A stretch of DNA of 64,000 nt from Flavobacteriaceae bacterium (GCA_013043685.1 JABDNT010000018.1:1-64000), one strand, 5' to 3'. Counted from the first letter of the stretch, positions 52,814-60,967 are shown. The notes: a model not told the origin generated them from the sequence alone. Numbers and translations: made by a program.

Positions 52814-53251
52814 CTATTTTAAATAAAGAACATTCCTACCATAATCAATTACAGCCTTACTTTCTTTGAGAAAATCTGCACCTAAGATTCCCTGAACCGG
52901 ATCTTCCCGGACCTGGGATAATGCTTCATTCACATGGCCAAGATCGAAAATAACAAAGGACATGCTGTTTTTAACCTTTTTACCTATAGAGAAGATATTG
53001 TTCTTGGCGATATGGGTGTCCATGTTAATGGCGCCAGCTCCTGCTGCCTTTATTTCGCTTTCTTCAGTATGCATAATGAATCGGCCAACACTTGAAAAAC
53101 CAATGCAACTGCTTGATGCGCCAGTGTCTAGAATGAAATGCCCGTCTTCGCCATTCACTTTTACCTCAACTTTGTAATGCCCTGTTTTTAGCTTTCTTAG
53201 CGGAATTCTGAAAAATCCTTTCGATTCCAGAAGTTTTCTTAGTGTAGTCAC
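52814..53251 (-). CDS. Retropepsin-like aspartic protease domain protein
   Basis: 145 aa. The core motif D42-T-G-A in HFILDTGASSSCIGF matches the retroviral-type aspartyl protease family found in bacteria. A later hydrophobic glycine element, VQGILGADFLK, corresponds to the second flap/psi-loop seen in these folds. No signal peptide or membrane anchor is visible. Homodimerisation would be required for activity, as each chain holds one catalytic aspartate. It diverges from tatD with about 50 bp between the coding starts. Substrate is unknown. Confidence 0.8.
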   Translation of the reverse strand: MTTLRKLLESKGFFRIPLRKLKTGHYKVEVKVNGEDGHFILDTGASSSCIGFSSVGRFIMHTEESEIKAAGAGAINMDTHIAKNNIFSIGKKVKNSMSFVIFDLGHVNEALSQVREDPVQGILGADFLKESKAVIDYGRNVLYLK

Positions 53252-53270
53252 CCGTTTTTTTGGTAAAGAT

Positions 53271-53290
53271 AGCTAACAAATTAGTTAGCT
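53271..53290. promoter_or_regulatory. Inverted repeat overlapping the tatD promoter
   Basis: AGCTAAC (53271-53277) and GTTAGCT (53284-53290) are perfect inverted repeats with a 6-bp spacer. The right arm overlaps the -7 element TAGCTTTG (53286-53293), so a bound protein would block tatD transcription. It lies between divergent tatD and retropepsin genes and could serve both. Confidence 0.45.
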
Positions 53291-53293
53291 TTG
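53286..53293 (+). promoter_or_regulatory. Promoter -7 element of tatD
   Basis: TAGCTTTG matches TAnnTTTG, with TTTG at 53259-53262 as a -33 element 23 bp upstream. The ATG follows after 5 nt, so the message would be leaderless. Confidence 0.5.
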
Positions 53294-53298
53294 TACGC

Positions 53299-54066
53299 AT
53301 GCTAACAGATACTCATACTCACTTGTATAGTGAAGCTTTCGATGAAGACAGGAAAGCGATGATGGAAAGGGCAGCTGAAGCTGGTGTAAGCCGCTTCTTT
53401 ATACCGGCCATTGATTCCACCTATACGGAAGCTATGTATGATCTCGAAAGACAGTTTCCGGACAAGGTTTTTTTAATGATGGGATTGCATCCAACTTCTG
53501 TGAAGGAAGAAAGCTACCTGCTGGAATTGGCTAAAGTGGAAGCTGCCTTTGAGAAAAGGAGTTTCTATGCGGTAGGAGAGATTGGAATTGATCTGTATTG
53601 GGATACCTCTACTCTTGAAATTCAGAAAGAAGCGTTCCGAAGGCAAATTAAACTGGCTAAGAAATATCAATTACCTATAGTGATACATTGCCGGGAATCA
53701 TTTGATGAGATATTTGAGGTTTTGGAAACTGAAAGGGATGAGAAACTCTTTGGAATTTTTCACTGCTTTACCGGGACGAAAGTGCAGGCAGAGAGGGCTA
53801 TTGGTTTTAATATGAAGCTTGGAATAGGTGGGGTGGTGACTTTTAAAAACGGGAAGATCGATCGGTTTCTTCGTGAAATTGATCTGAAGCACATTGTTTT
53901 GGAAACGGATTCCCCTTATCTTTCTCCCGTGCCTTTCAGAGGAAAAAGGAACGAAAGTTCTTATTTAAAACTTATAACCCAGAAAGTTGCAGAGATATAC
54001 GAAATGCCAGTAGCGGAAATAGCGAACATAACAACAGAGAATTCAAAAGAAGTATTTGGAGTTTAA
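53299..54066 (+). CDS. TatD-family metal-dependent hydrolase
   Basis: 255 aa starting at MLTDTHTHLYSEAFDED; the open frame reaches 13 codons further upstream, but that segment covers the promoter and palindrome. Metal ligands include H6 and H8 (DTHTHLY), E in GEIGIDLYWD, H in PIVIHCRESFDE and FGIFHCFTG, and D in LETDSPYLSP. The family includes 3'-5' nuclease and deaminase-like hydrolases acting on nucleic acid ends or D-aminoacyl-tRNA. It overlaps the asparaginase start by one base (TAATG), a coupled pair. Confidence 0.92.
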   Translation: MLTDTHTHLYSEAFDEDRKAMMERAAEAGVSRFFIPAIDSTYTEAMYDLERQFPDKVFLMMGLHPTSVKEESYLLELAKVEAAFEKRSFYAVGEIGIDLYWDTSTLEIQKEAFRRQIKLAKKYQLPIVIHCRESFDEIFEVLETERDEKLFGIFHCFTGTKVQAERAIGFNMKLGIGGVVTFKNGKIDRFLREIDLKHIVLETDSPYLSPVPFRGKRNESSYLKLITQKVAEIYEMPVAEIANITTENSKEVFGV

Positions 54067-55094
54067 TGAAACAAATCCCAAAAATATTGTTGATATACAC
54101 AGGTGGAACCATTGGGATGATAATGGATTTTAAAACTGGTGCGCTAGAGAATTTTAATTTCAATGAACTGCTAACATACGTGCCGGAATTAAATCTTTTA
54201 GATTGTTCTATTTCAACCAAAAGTTTTAAAAAACCTATCGATAGCTCTAATATGAATCCCGATTATTGGGTGAGATTGACGACTATTATCGAAAAAAATT
54301 ACGATACCTACGATGGGTTTGTAGTGTTACACGGAAGTGATACCATGTCGTATACCGCCTCAGTAATTAGTTTCATGACGGAAAACCTGGCCAAGCCGAT
54401 AATTTTTACCGGATCTCAGTTGCCAATCGGGGATCTTCGTACCGATGCCAAAGAGAATTTAATCACATCTATACAACTCGCTGCACTGCAGCATAAAGGA
54501 AATCCCAGAATTGCGGAAGTATGCCTTTATTTTGAGTATAAACTTTACAGGGCGAACAGGACGACGAAAATAAACGCCCAACATTTTCAGGCATTTGCGT
54601 CGTTGAATTATCCGCCGTTGGCCGAAAGTGGTGTTGAATTATCCATCAATGAAGAAGCTTTGCTCATACCCAATCGACGAAAGAAATTCAGGGTGTTTAA
54701 AGAGTTAGGAAAAGGGATTGTTCTACTCAAGATGTTTCCGGGTATGGATGCTCAAACTTTTCGTCACATTGTTTCGTATGATGAAATTCAGGGATTGATT
54801 ATAGAAACATATGGTAGTGGCAATGTGACAACGCAGACCTGGTTTTTATCCGGTTTGAAGAAGTTGATCGGGAGAGGAATTCCCGTTATCAATGTTACAC
54901 AATGTTCTGGTGGTAGTGTGAATATGGGCCTATATCATACCAGTGTTGCTCTTAAAAAGTTAGGTGTCATCTCCGGAAAGGATATCACCACCGAAGCAGC
55001 TGTCGCCAAGTTGATGTATCTGTTAGGCCATGGTATTTCTTCGAAAAGTTTCCGAACGATATTTGAGACTTCCCTTCGGGGTGAAATGAGTTAA
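54066..55094 (+). CDS. ansA: Type I (cytoplasmic) L-asparaginase
   Basis: 342 aa. The nucleophile motif is Y11-T-G-G-T15 (YTGGTIGMI) and the second catalytic block is H89-G-S-D-T93 (VLHGSDTMSYTAS). A later conserved lysine region and the C-terminal dimer motifs (NVTQCSGGSVNMGLY) fit the family. It hydrolyses asparagine to aspartate and ammonia. The absence of a signal peptide fits type I. Translation is probably coupled to tatD through the TAATG overlap. No terminator is obvious before tRNA-Ser. Confidence 0.92.
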   Translation: MKQIPKILLIYTGGTIGMIMDFKTGALENFNFNELLTYVPELNLLDCSISTKSFKKPIDSSNMNPDYWVRLTTIIEKNYDTYDGFVVLHGSDTMSYTASVISFMTENLAKPIIFTGSQLPIGDLRTDAKENLITSIQLAALQHKGNPRIAEVCLYFEYKLYRANRTTKINAQHFQAFASLNYPPLAESGVELSINEEALLIPNRRKKFRVFKELGKGIVLLKMFPGMDAQTFRHIVSYDEIQGLIIETYGSGNVTTQTWFLSGLKKLIGRGIPVINVTQCSGGSVNMGLYHTSVALKKLGVISGKDITTEAAVAKLMYLLGHGISSKSFRTIFETSLRGEMS

Positions 55095-55178
55095 AAATTC
55101 CCCTTAAAATATTTTATTAGCCGCTAATTTTTTTGTTATTTGGCAACCCTTTTCTATTGTATTACTGGTTAAGGAATT

Positions 55179-55266
55179 AGAGAGGTGGCCGAGTGGTCGA
55201 AGGCGCACGCCTGGAAAGTGTGTATACGCCAAAAGCGTATCGAGGGTTCGAATCCCTTCCTCTCTG
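55179..55266 (+). tRNA. tRNA-Ser (anticodon GGA)
   Basis: Complete 88-nt type II tRNA. AGAGAGG (55179-55185) pairs with CCTCTCT (55259-55265), and G266 is the discriminator as expected for serine. The anticodon stem CACGC/GTGTG encloses CTGGAAA, giving GGA (UCC/UCU codons). A long variable arm precedes the T arm. CCA is not encoded. Apparent open frames across it on the minus strand are artefacts. Confidence 0.97.
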
Positions 55267-55343
55267 CGAATGAAGTTACGAGAGAGAAAATTTGTCGAAG
55301 CTTGCTTCAGCAAATTTTCGAGCGAGTAACTTAAAGATTCGCA
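55265..55343. repeat. Nested long-range hairpin directly after tRNA-Ser
   Basis: Three nested stems pair in register: TGCGAAT (55265-55271) with ATTCGCA (55337-55343), AAGTTAC (55273-55279) with GTAACTT (55326-55332), and GAAAATTTG (55286-55294) with CAAATTTTC (55311-55319). A short GAAG/CTTC helix closes the top. The internal loop between the second and third stems is 6 nt on each side and purine-rich (GAGAGA and GAGCGA). The outer stem overlaps the tRNA 3' end by two bases. No T run follows. The rest of the gap to 55706 (about 360 bp) shows only a promoter candidate (55664) and no gene. Confidence 0.75.
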
Positions 55344-55663
55344 GCATCTATGTTCATTGCCAGAATTGGTTTTTGGGACTAATTTACCCATTCAGATAGA
55401 GCAAGTGAGTATGTCGGAATTGCAATACGAAAATTTCCAATGGATACTACAATTTCGGTGATTCGATTTCAGCGAAGATTAGGGTCGTTCCTTTGATGTT
55501 GGCACTTATTTATAATGCGATTAACTAATTTTAAAACAATCGGTAAACATTGATTTCAGGCATTCCATCGGTATTTAATCCGAAGAAATTGTTATTTCAT
55601 CAAAGAATTGGCAGAATGCCTAGCACAATCATAGAATTATTGCACATTAACTAATTATTTTTA

Positions 55664-55671
55664 TATCTTTA
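55664..55671 (+). promoter_or_regulatory. Promoter -7 element of the ExbB/ExbD unit
   Basis: TATCTTTA is a near match to TAnnTTTG, with TTG at 55640-55642, 21 bp upstream, and a leader of about 30 nt before the ATG at 55707. Confidence 0.45.
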
Positions 55672-55706
55672 ACCTTTAACTAAAAACAAACTTTAAGTCG
55701 ATAGCA

Positions 55707-56513
55707 ATGAAAAAATTATTTTCTATTATGGCGATTGCCGCACTATTTTTTGCGGGAACATTCAACGCAAACGCAACAGCTGTTCAAACGATGCCCACGA
55801 ACGTTCAAACGTTGGTAACTTCAGCTACAGTTACAATTATACAGGATGATGAGGCAGCAGCCTCTACCGAAGAATCTCAGGGATGGCATCAGGCCCTAAA
55901 GCAAAGATTTATCGAAGGAGGACCAGGATTTATGGGAATCGTATTGTTGTGTTTAATTCTTGGTCTGGCGATTGCTATCGAGAGAATTATCTTTTTAAAC
56001 CTTTCAACTACGAATACAAATAAATTAGCCCAGAGTGTTGAAGATGCTTTGAATAGTGGTGGAGTTGAAGCTGCAAAAGAAGTTTGCAGAAACACAAAAG
56101 GCCCCGTTGCTTCTATTTATTACCAGGGTCTTGACCGTGCGGATGAAAGCATTGAAGCTGCTGAGAAAGCAGTAATTGGTTATGGAGGGGTTCAAATGGG
56201 ACAACTTGAGAGAAATGTATCATGGATCTCGCTATTTATTGCTCTTGCACCTATGCTTGGTTTCATGGGAACAGTAATAGGTATGATCTTGGCATTTGAT
56301 AAAATTGAAGCAGCCGGAGATATGAACCCATCACTTGTAGCAGGGGGTATTAAAGTGGCACTTCTAACCACAGTATTTGGTTTGATCGTTGCGATTATCC
56401 TTCAGATTTTCTACAACTATATTATCGCTAAGATCGATAGTATTGTTAACAGTATGGAAGACGCTTCCATCACGTTAATTGATATGTTGGTAGACTACAA
56501 AAACAAGAAGTAA
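55707..56513 (+). CDS. exbB: ExbB/MotA/TolQ-family proton channel protein
   Basis: 268 aa. An N-terminal hydrophobic leader (MKKLFSIMAIAALFFAGTFN) and an acidic stretch precede the channel core. The three family helices are at about 70-92 (GPGFMGIVLLCLILGLAIAI), about 170-195 (LIALAPMLGFMGTVIGMILA) and about 210-235 (ALLTTVFGLIVAIILQIFYN). It supports the TonB system as proton channel with ExbD, energising the TonB receptors and SusC in this window and elsewhere. It begins a four-gene unit that contains two ExbD proteins. Confidence 0.9.
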   Translation: MKKLFSIMAIAALFFAGTFNANATAVQTMPTNVQTLVTSATVTIIQDDEAAASTEESQGWHQALKQRFIEGGPGFMGIVLLCLILGLAIAIERIIFLNLSTTNTNKLAQSVEDALNSGGVEAAKEVCRNTKGPVASIYYQGLDRADESIEAAEKAVIGYGGVQMGQLERNVSWISLFIALAPMLGFMGTVIGMILAFDKIEAAGDMNPSLVAGGIKVALLTTVFGLIVAIILQIFYNYIIAKIDSIVNSMEDASITLIDMLVDYKNKK

Positions 56514-56534
56514 TTAATCCAAAACCAAAACAGA

Positions 56535-56939
56535 ATGGGTTTACATAAAATATTAAGAATAGTTGCGCTTCTGCTTGCAGTTGCCGGTATAGTGGCCCTG
56601 GTCATGGTATTGGTCAATGATACAGGATTGGATGCTCAGCTTTATATAGCATATATCACTTTAGCACTAACAGTGTTTATTGTTTTGGTATATGTGTTGA
56701 AGGAAACTTTCTCCGGAAATTTGAAAAAGACGCTGATGTCAATCGGAGCTTTTATTGCAGTCGTGATCGTTGCATACATCATGGCCGATGGAGTTGAAAC
56801 CGAAATGAGAGATGGCGAAATACTTTCAGAAAGCGGATCTCACTGGGTGGGAACCGGCCTGAATACATTTTACATCCTTGCTGTCATTGCGATAGGATCG
56901 ATGATATATAGCGGAATTAAAAAAGCAACAGCTAGATAA
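56535..56939 (+). CDS. Four-helix membrane protein between ExbB and ExbD
   Basis: 134 aa, four hydrophobic segments (residues about 5-25, 34-53, 65-84 and 109-128), few loops. GLHKILRIVALLLAVAGIVA starts the protein and GIKKATAR ends it. The family is not named to my knowledge, but its position between exbB and exbD, with a one-base overlap (stop-start ATAATGA-type) with the next gene, is firm. An accessory role for the proton channel is an inference from context. Its stop at 56937-56939 overlaps the ExbD start. Confidence 0.75.
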   Translation: MGLHKILRIVALLLAVAGIVALVMVLVNDTGLDAQLYIAYITLALTVFIVLVYVLKETFSGNLKKTLMSIGAFIAVVIVAYIMADGVETEMRDGEILSESGSHWVGTGLNTFYILAVIAIGSMIYSGIKKATAR

Positions 56940-57559
56940 TGAGAAGAGCAACACCAGAGGTGAATGCAGGGTCTATGGCAGATATCGCCTTCCTATTACT
57001 TATCTTTTTCCTGGTAACTACTACCATAGAAAAGGATAAAGGAATTGCGCGTCAATTACCACCTATTGAACCTCCAACGGAAGCTCCACCACTGATCAAG
57101 GAAAAAAACCTGTTCATAGTAAATGTGAATAAGGATGACCAACTACTAGTGGAAGATAATCTTATGGAGCTAAAAGATCTACGACAGGCTGCTATCGCAT
57201 TCCTGGATAATGGAGGGGCACCTTCCGGAAGTCCGGAATACTGCAATTACTGTAAAGGAGCCAGAAGCCCATCCTCATCCGATAATCCGGATAAGGCTGT
57301 GATCTCTGTGCAAAACGACAGGTTAACTTCGTACAAGATGTATATAGCGGTTCAGAATGAACTGGTAGCCGCTTATAACTTCCTGAGAGACCGTGAGTCT
57401 GAACGATTATACGGATGGAAATTTACAGAATTGAATAAAGCCATAAATGAAGGCAGTTTCAAAGGAAACGAAGATGCTGCTAAAGAAAAGCTCGAAGCTA
57501 TTCAGAAATTATTTCCATTGAAGCTTTCAGAAGCAGAGCCAAAAACAAAGGGACAATAA
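56939..57559 (+). CDS. exbD: ExbD-like biopolymer transport protein
   Basis: 206 aa, longer than classical ExbD (about 140 aa). MADIAFLLLIFFLVTTT near the N-terminus carries the essential D15 in the single membrane helix. The remainder is periplasmic, with an insertion of about 60 residues holding two Cys (CNYCKGARSPSSSDN). It starts one base before the preceding gene ends. It couples proton flow to TonB. Confidence 0.92.
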   Translation: MRRATPEVNAGSMADIAFLLLIFFLVTTTIEKDKGIARQLPPIEPPTEAPPLIKEKNLFIVNVNKDDQLLVEDNLMELKDLRQAAIAFLDNGGAPSGSPEYCNYCKGARSPSSSDNPDKAVISVQNDRLTSYKMYIAVQNELVAAYNFLRDRESERLYGWKFTELNKAINEGSFKGNEDAAKEKLEAIQKLFPLKLSEAEPKTKGQ

Positions 57560-57571
57560 ACGAATTAGAGT

Positions 57572-58045
57572 ATGTCAAAATTTAAAAAGAAAAAAGGCGG
57601 TGAATTGCCGCATATTTCAACAGCATCTTTACCGGATATTGTGTTTATGCTCTTGTTCTTTTTTATGGTGGTAACCGTACTTAGAGATACCAATCTTTTG
57701 GTACAGAACCAACTTCCTAAAGCAGACCAGGTTGAAAAACTTAAAAAAGATAGAGCAGTATATATTTATGCTGGAAAACCAAGTTCGCGTTATCAGGAAG
57801 TATTTGGTACCGAAGGTAGGATACAGATCGGCGACAAGTATACCAGCATTGAAAATATTGGTTTAGCACTGGAGGAAGCAAGACGTAAATTATTACCGGA
57901 ACTGCAGGATAAGGTGTATGTTGCTTTGAAAGTAGACGGTGAGACAAATACCGGTTTGGTAAGTGATATAAAACAGGTTTTAAGAGAAAGAAATCTTCTT
58001 AAGATCATTTATATTACCACACCCGGAACCGAATTAAGTAATTAA
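57572..58045 (+). CDS. exbD: Second ExbD-like biopolymer transport protein
   Basis: 157 aa. The membrane helix carries D22 (STASLPDIVFMLLFFFMVVT). A periplasmic domain follows with VYIYAGKPSSRYQEVFGTEG and later DKVYVALKVDGETNTGLV, typical ExbD strands. It follows the first ExbD by 12 bp. Tandem exbD genes of unequal length are known in Bacteroidota, and both may enter the same ExbB complex. A strong terminator follows. Confidence 0.92.
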   Translation: MSKFKKKKGGELPHISTASLPDIVFMLLFFFMVVTVLRDTNLLVQNQLPKADQVEKLKKDRAVYIYAGKPSSRYQEVFGTEGRIQIGDKYTSIENIGLALEEARRKLLPELQDKVYVALKVDGETNTGLVSDIKQVLRERNLLKIIYITTPGTELSN

Positions 58046-58064
58046 CTCATTACTATCGATTATA

Positions 58065-58099
58065 AAAAACGCCCCGGCAATAAAGCCGGGGCGTTTTTG
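58065..58099 (+). terminator. Terminator of the ExbB/ExbD unit
   Basis: A 14-bp stem, AAAAACGCCCCGGC (58065-58078) with GCCGGGGCGTTTTT (58085-58098), around AATAAA, with a T run. Confidence 0.92.
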
Positions 58100-58122
58100 T
58101 TTTATATATTTTGAAATACCTT

Positions 58123-58130
58123 TATCTTTA
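58123..58130 (+). promoter_or_regulatory. Promoter -7 element before the beta-barrel gene
   Basis: TATCTTTA, one base off TAnnTTTG, with TTTG at 58096-58099, 23 bp upstream. The ATG follows 4 nt later, another leaderless arrangement. The -33 lies inside the preceding terminator. Confidence 0.35.
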
Positions 58131-58134
58131 ACCA

Positions 58135-58836
58135 ATGCGCTTCTCAAAAAGAATTTTCTCGTTGATAATTATTTGCCTCCTCGGCTGTGTTGGATTAGCG
58201 CAGGATAGCATTCCAAAACCTTACGATCAAAATTACAGAGAAGACCAATTCTATATAGGTATAACTTACAATGTTATTACAGATGTTCCAACCGATGTCG
58301 CTACCCGGGGATTGTCCGGGGGACTACATTTCGGATTCTTACGAGACATTCCTTTAAATGAAAGGCGAAATGTGGCTATAGCGATAGGAGCCGGAATGTC
58401 TATAGATCGTTACGGTCAGACACTTTTTATTGGAGAGGCAGAGGATAACGAATCTATCTTCAGAATTCTGAACAGCGAAATCGATTATACCACAAATTAT
58501 TTTTCTACCTACACCTTAGAGGCCCCGGTAGAATTTCGCTGGCGGACATCAACCGAAAGTTCCTATAAGTTCTGGAGGATTTATACCGGCTTCAGGATTG
58601 GATATTCATATTATTATAAATCGGTATTCAAACAAACCAATAATAATATTAATCAAACAGATATACCTGAGTTCGAAAAGCTTCGCCTTGGGGCCAGTTT
58701 AAGTTTTGGTTATAATACATTCAACTTCTATGTGTATTACAGTATCAACCCGTTTTTCAAAGATGCGATTACTGTAGAAAACCAGACAGTCGATTTTAAA
58801 ACGGTAAAGGTTGGATTAATGTTCTATATACTATAG
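58135..58836 (+). CDS. PorT-like outer-membrane beta-barrel protein
   Basis: 233 aa with a signal peptide ending about CVGLAQ. The barrel has strands such as QFYIGITYNVITDVP, GLSGGLHFGFLRDIP, ERRNVAIAIGAGMSI and, at the end, FDAITVENQTVDFK-like and KVGLMFYIL. It resembles PorT family (type IX secretion related) proteins in size and fold, but I cannot show that it is the T9SS PorT/SprT itself. It lies after the ExbB/ExbD unit with its own promoter. Its end overlaps the convergent PAP2-like gene by 6 bp. Confidence 0.6.
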   Translation: MRFSKRIFSLIIICLLGCVGLAQDSIPKPYDQNYREDQFYIGITYNVITDVPTDVATRGLSGGLHFGFLRDIPLNERRNVAIAIGAGMSIDRYGQTLFIGEAEDNESIFRILNSEIDYTTNYFSTYTLEAPVEFRWRTSTESSYKFWRIYTGFRIGYSYYYKSVFKQTNNNINQTDIPEFEKLRLGASLSFGYNTFNFYVYYSINPFFKDAITVENQTVDFKTVKVGLMFYIL

Positions 58837-59439
58837 CCAGAAATTCAACAGAATAAGTTGGGGTATAACCCCGATAAATAATCCCAAAACTAATTCAACA
58901 GGTGTATGCGAATTCGTATGAAGGCGGGAGGAAGCTACCCAACCGTTGGCTATAAACATAATAATTATCCAGATCAATAGATTTACCTTGAAATGTACAC
59001 TTAGCGCAATTAGGAACATGGTAACTCCGGCAATCCCCATCTGATGAAGGCTAATCTTCTGTTTAAAAAACACTAACAGTAAGGCTGTGATCGCAGAAAA
59101 CAATATTGCGACAAAGAAATAATATAATTCCGGGCTGTCGTAAGGATCAAATACCATCTTAATCACGAGCAGCAGCAGCAAACACTGAAGCATCAATGGA
59201 ACCTTTCTTTCTTTAACATCATCCAGCTGTATGCTCGATACAACATGTAAATTTTTCAAAAGGAAATAAGTGACCAGTGGGATCAAAAACGTAATGATGC
59301 AGACAGCCATTAACTTCGCAAAAAGGAGATCTCTTTCCACGTAGCGAGGTGTAATAATGAAATAGAAGAAGGTTCCGAGAAGAGGCATCAATAACGGATG
59401 GAATATATATGCACCTATTCGGAGGAAGATGTTCATCAA
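58831..59439 (-). CDS. PAP2-superfamily-like membrane protein with degenerate motif
   Basis: 202 aa with about six membrane helices. The third PAP2 signature appears as SRLHTNSHTPVE, i.e. SR-x5-H-x3 followed by E rather than D. The first is represented weakly by KERKVPLM and the middle PSGH by SLHQMG. True PAP2 phosphatases use the second His and the last Asp, so the missing PSGH suggests loss of activity or a different reaction. It overlaps rpoN by 4 bp (ATGA) and is probably translated from the rpoN transcript. Confidence 0.7.
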   Translation of the reverse strand: MMNIFLRIGAYIFHPLLMPLLGTFFYFIITPRYVERDLLFAKLMAVCIITFLIPLVTYFLLKNLHVVSSIQLDDVKERKVPLMLQCLLLLLVIKMVFDPYDSPELYYFFVAILFSAITALLLVFFKQKISLHQMGIAGVTMFLIALSVHFKVNLLIWIIIMFIANGWVASSRLHTNSHTPVELVLGLFIGVIPQLILLNFWL

Positions 59440-60899
59440 ATTTCTTTTCTTAATCGAGCCACTGGAAGATCCAGTTGTTCGCGGTATTTCGCGACAGTGC
59501 GTCTTGCGATAGGATAACCTTTTTCCTTGAGGATCTTTGCGAGTTTGTCATCTGTAAGGGGTTTGCGCTTATCCTCTTCTGAAATTGTGATCTCAAGTAT
59601 CTTTTTAATTTCCCGCGTGCTTACATCTTCGCCTTGAATATTCTTCATGGACTCGCTAAAAAACTCCTTTATAAGCTTCGTGCCATAAGGTGTATCCACA
59701 TACTTGCTATTGGCTACCCGGGATACGGTAGAAACATCCATATCGATCTTGTCCGCAATATCTTTCAATATCATCGGTTTAAGTTTGCGTTCATCACCGG
59801 TTAGGAAGTATTCCTTTTGGTGATGCATAATCGCATTCATTGTGACATAGAGGGTTTGCTGCCTCTGTTTAATGGCATCGATGAACCATTTTGCAGCGTC
59901 CAGTTTTTGTTTAATAAAAAGTACCGCATCCTTTTGCGATTTCGACTTATCCTTAGATTCCTTATAGCCCTTTAACATGTTAGTGTATTCTCTGGAAACA
60001 TGTAGTTCCGGAGCATTACGGCCATTTAAGGTAAGTTCCAGCTCCCCGTCGACAATTTTAATGGTAAAATCGGGCACTACATGTTCTACCATTCGGGTAT
60101 TTCCGGAATAGGTTCCTCCCGGTTTGGGATTAAGTCCCTCGATCTCATGAATGGCGTTCCGAAGTTGCTCTTCTGTGATATCGAACTTATGTAACAGCTT
60201 TTTGTAATGTTTTTTTGAAAAATGGTCGAATGTATCCTCAATGATCCTGGTGGCAAGATCTACTTCTACTGAACTTTCTTTTCGCTTGAGTTGAATGAGT
60301 AAACATTCTTGTAAATCTCTAGCAGCTACGCCCGCCGGATCCAAATCCTGGACGATGTTAAGGACTTCTTCAATTTTCTCTTCTGTAGTATAAATATTTT
60401 GCGTAAACGCCAGATCGTCAACTATATCGCTGATCTCCCTGCGGATATATCCACTCTCGTCAACACTGCCCACAAGGAACTTCGCAATTTCCTCAGCTTC
60501 CTCATCAAGGCGATACGTGTTAAGCTGTTGTAATAAGTACTGATTAAATGATGTTCCTGATGCGTAAGGTGTTTGTTTGTCCTCATCATCGGGAGAATAA
60601 TTACTTGCTGAAAGTTTATAACTTGGAGTTTCATCGTCACTGAGATAGTCATCTACGTTGATATCTGTTTCAATTACCTCCGTTCCGTCATCATAGGTAT
60701 CATCGTAACTATCGTCATCAAAAGTGTCTTGTAAGTTATCGTCTTCGTCTTTTCCTCCTTCTAACGCAGGATTTTCTTCCATTTCCTGAGAGATACGCTG
60801 CTCAAATGCCAGTGTGGGCAACTGTATAAGCTTCATTAGCTGAATCTGTTGAGGAGACAGCTTTTGTGATAATTTGAAGTTTAACTGTTGCTTTAGCAT
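59436..60899 (-). CDS. rpoN: RNA polymerase sigma-54 factor
   Basis: 487 aa. Region I is Gln/Leu-rich (LSPQQIQLMKLIQLPTLAFE) and contacts activators and the melted promoter. An acidic region II follows at about 50-95, rich in D. The core-binding and helix-turn-helix regions have MDVSTVSRVANSKYVDTPYG. The RpoN box is ARRTVAKYRE at 465-474, recognising the -24 promoter element. It needs an enhancer-binding activator, none of which is in this window. It is first in a two-gene unit with the PAP2-like gene. Confidence 0.96.
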   Translation of the reverse strand: MLKQQLNFKLSQKLSPQQIQLMKLIQLPTLAFEQRISQEMEENPALEGGKDEDDNLQDTFDDDSYDDTYDDGTEVIETDINVDDYLSDDETPSYKLSASNYSPDDEDKQTPYASGTSFNQYLLQQLNTYRLDEEAEEIAKFLVGSVDESGYIRREISDIVDDLAFTQNIYTTEEKIEEVLNIVQDLDPAGVAARDLQECLLIQLKRKESSVEVDLATRIIEDTFDHFSKKHYKKLLHKFDITEEQLRNAIHEIEGLNPKPGGTYSGNTRMVEHVVPDFTIKIVDGELELTLNGRNAPELHVSREYTNMLKGYKESKDKSKSQKDAVLFIKQKLDAAKWFIDAIKQRQQTLYVTMNAIMHHQKEYFLTGDERKLKPMILKDIADKIDMDVSTVSRVANSKYVDTPYGTKLIKEFFSESMKNIQGEDVSTREIKKILEITISEEDKRKPLTDDKLAKILKEKGYPIARRTVAKYREQLDLPVARLRKEI

Positions 60900-60922
60900 A
60901 TGTTCAATATAGTGATATATAA

Positions 60923-60967
60923 ATTTAAAAAAAACGGTCTACTTAATATAGGAAGTCGGCCGTTTTT
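60923..60967 (-). terminator. Terminator of asnS
   Basis: On the minus strand AAAAACGG and CCGTTTTT (60960-60967 with 60930-60937) pair, with an inner ACTT/AAGT helix, and eight T follow. It separates asnS from rpoN. Confidence 0.7.

Noticed and set aside
55104..55391. Open frame across tRNA-Ser and the nested hairpin
   Set aside because: It is antisense to the tRNA with a typical GIRTLDTLLAY artefact and depends on the palindrome sequence.
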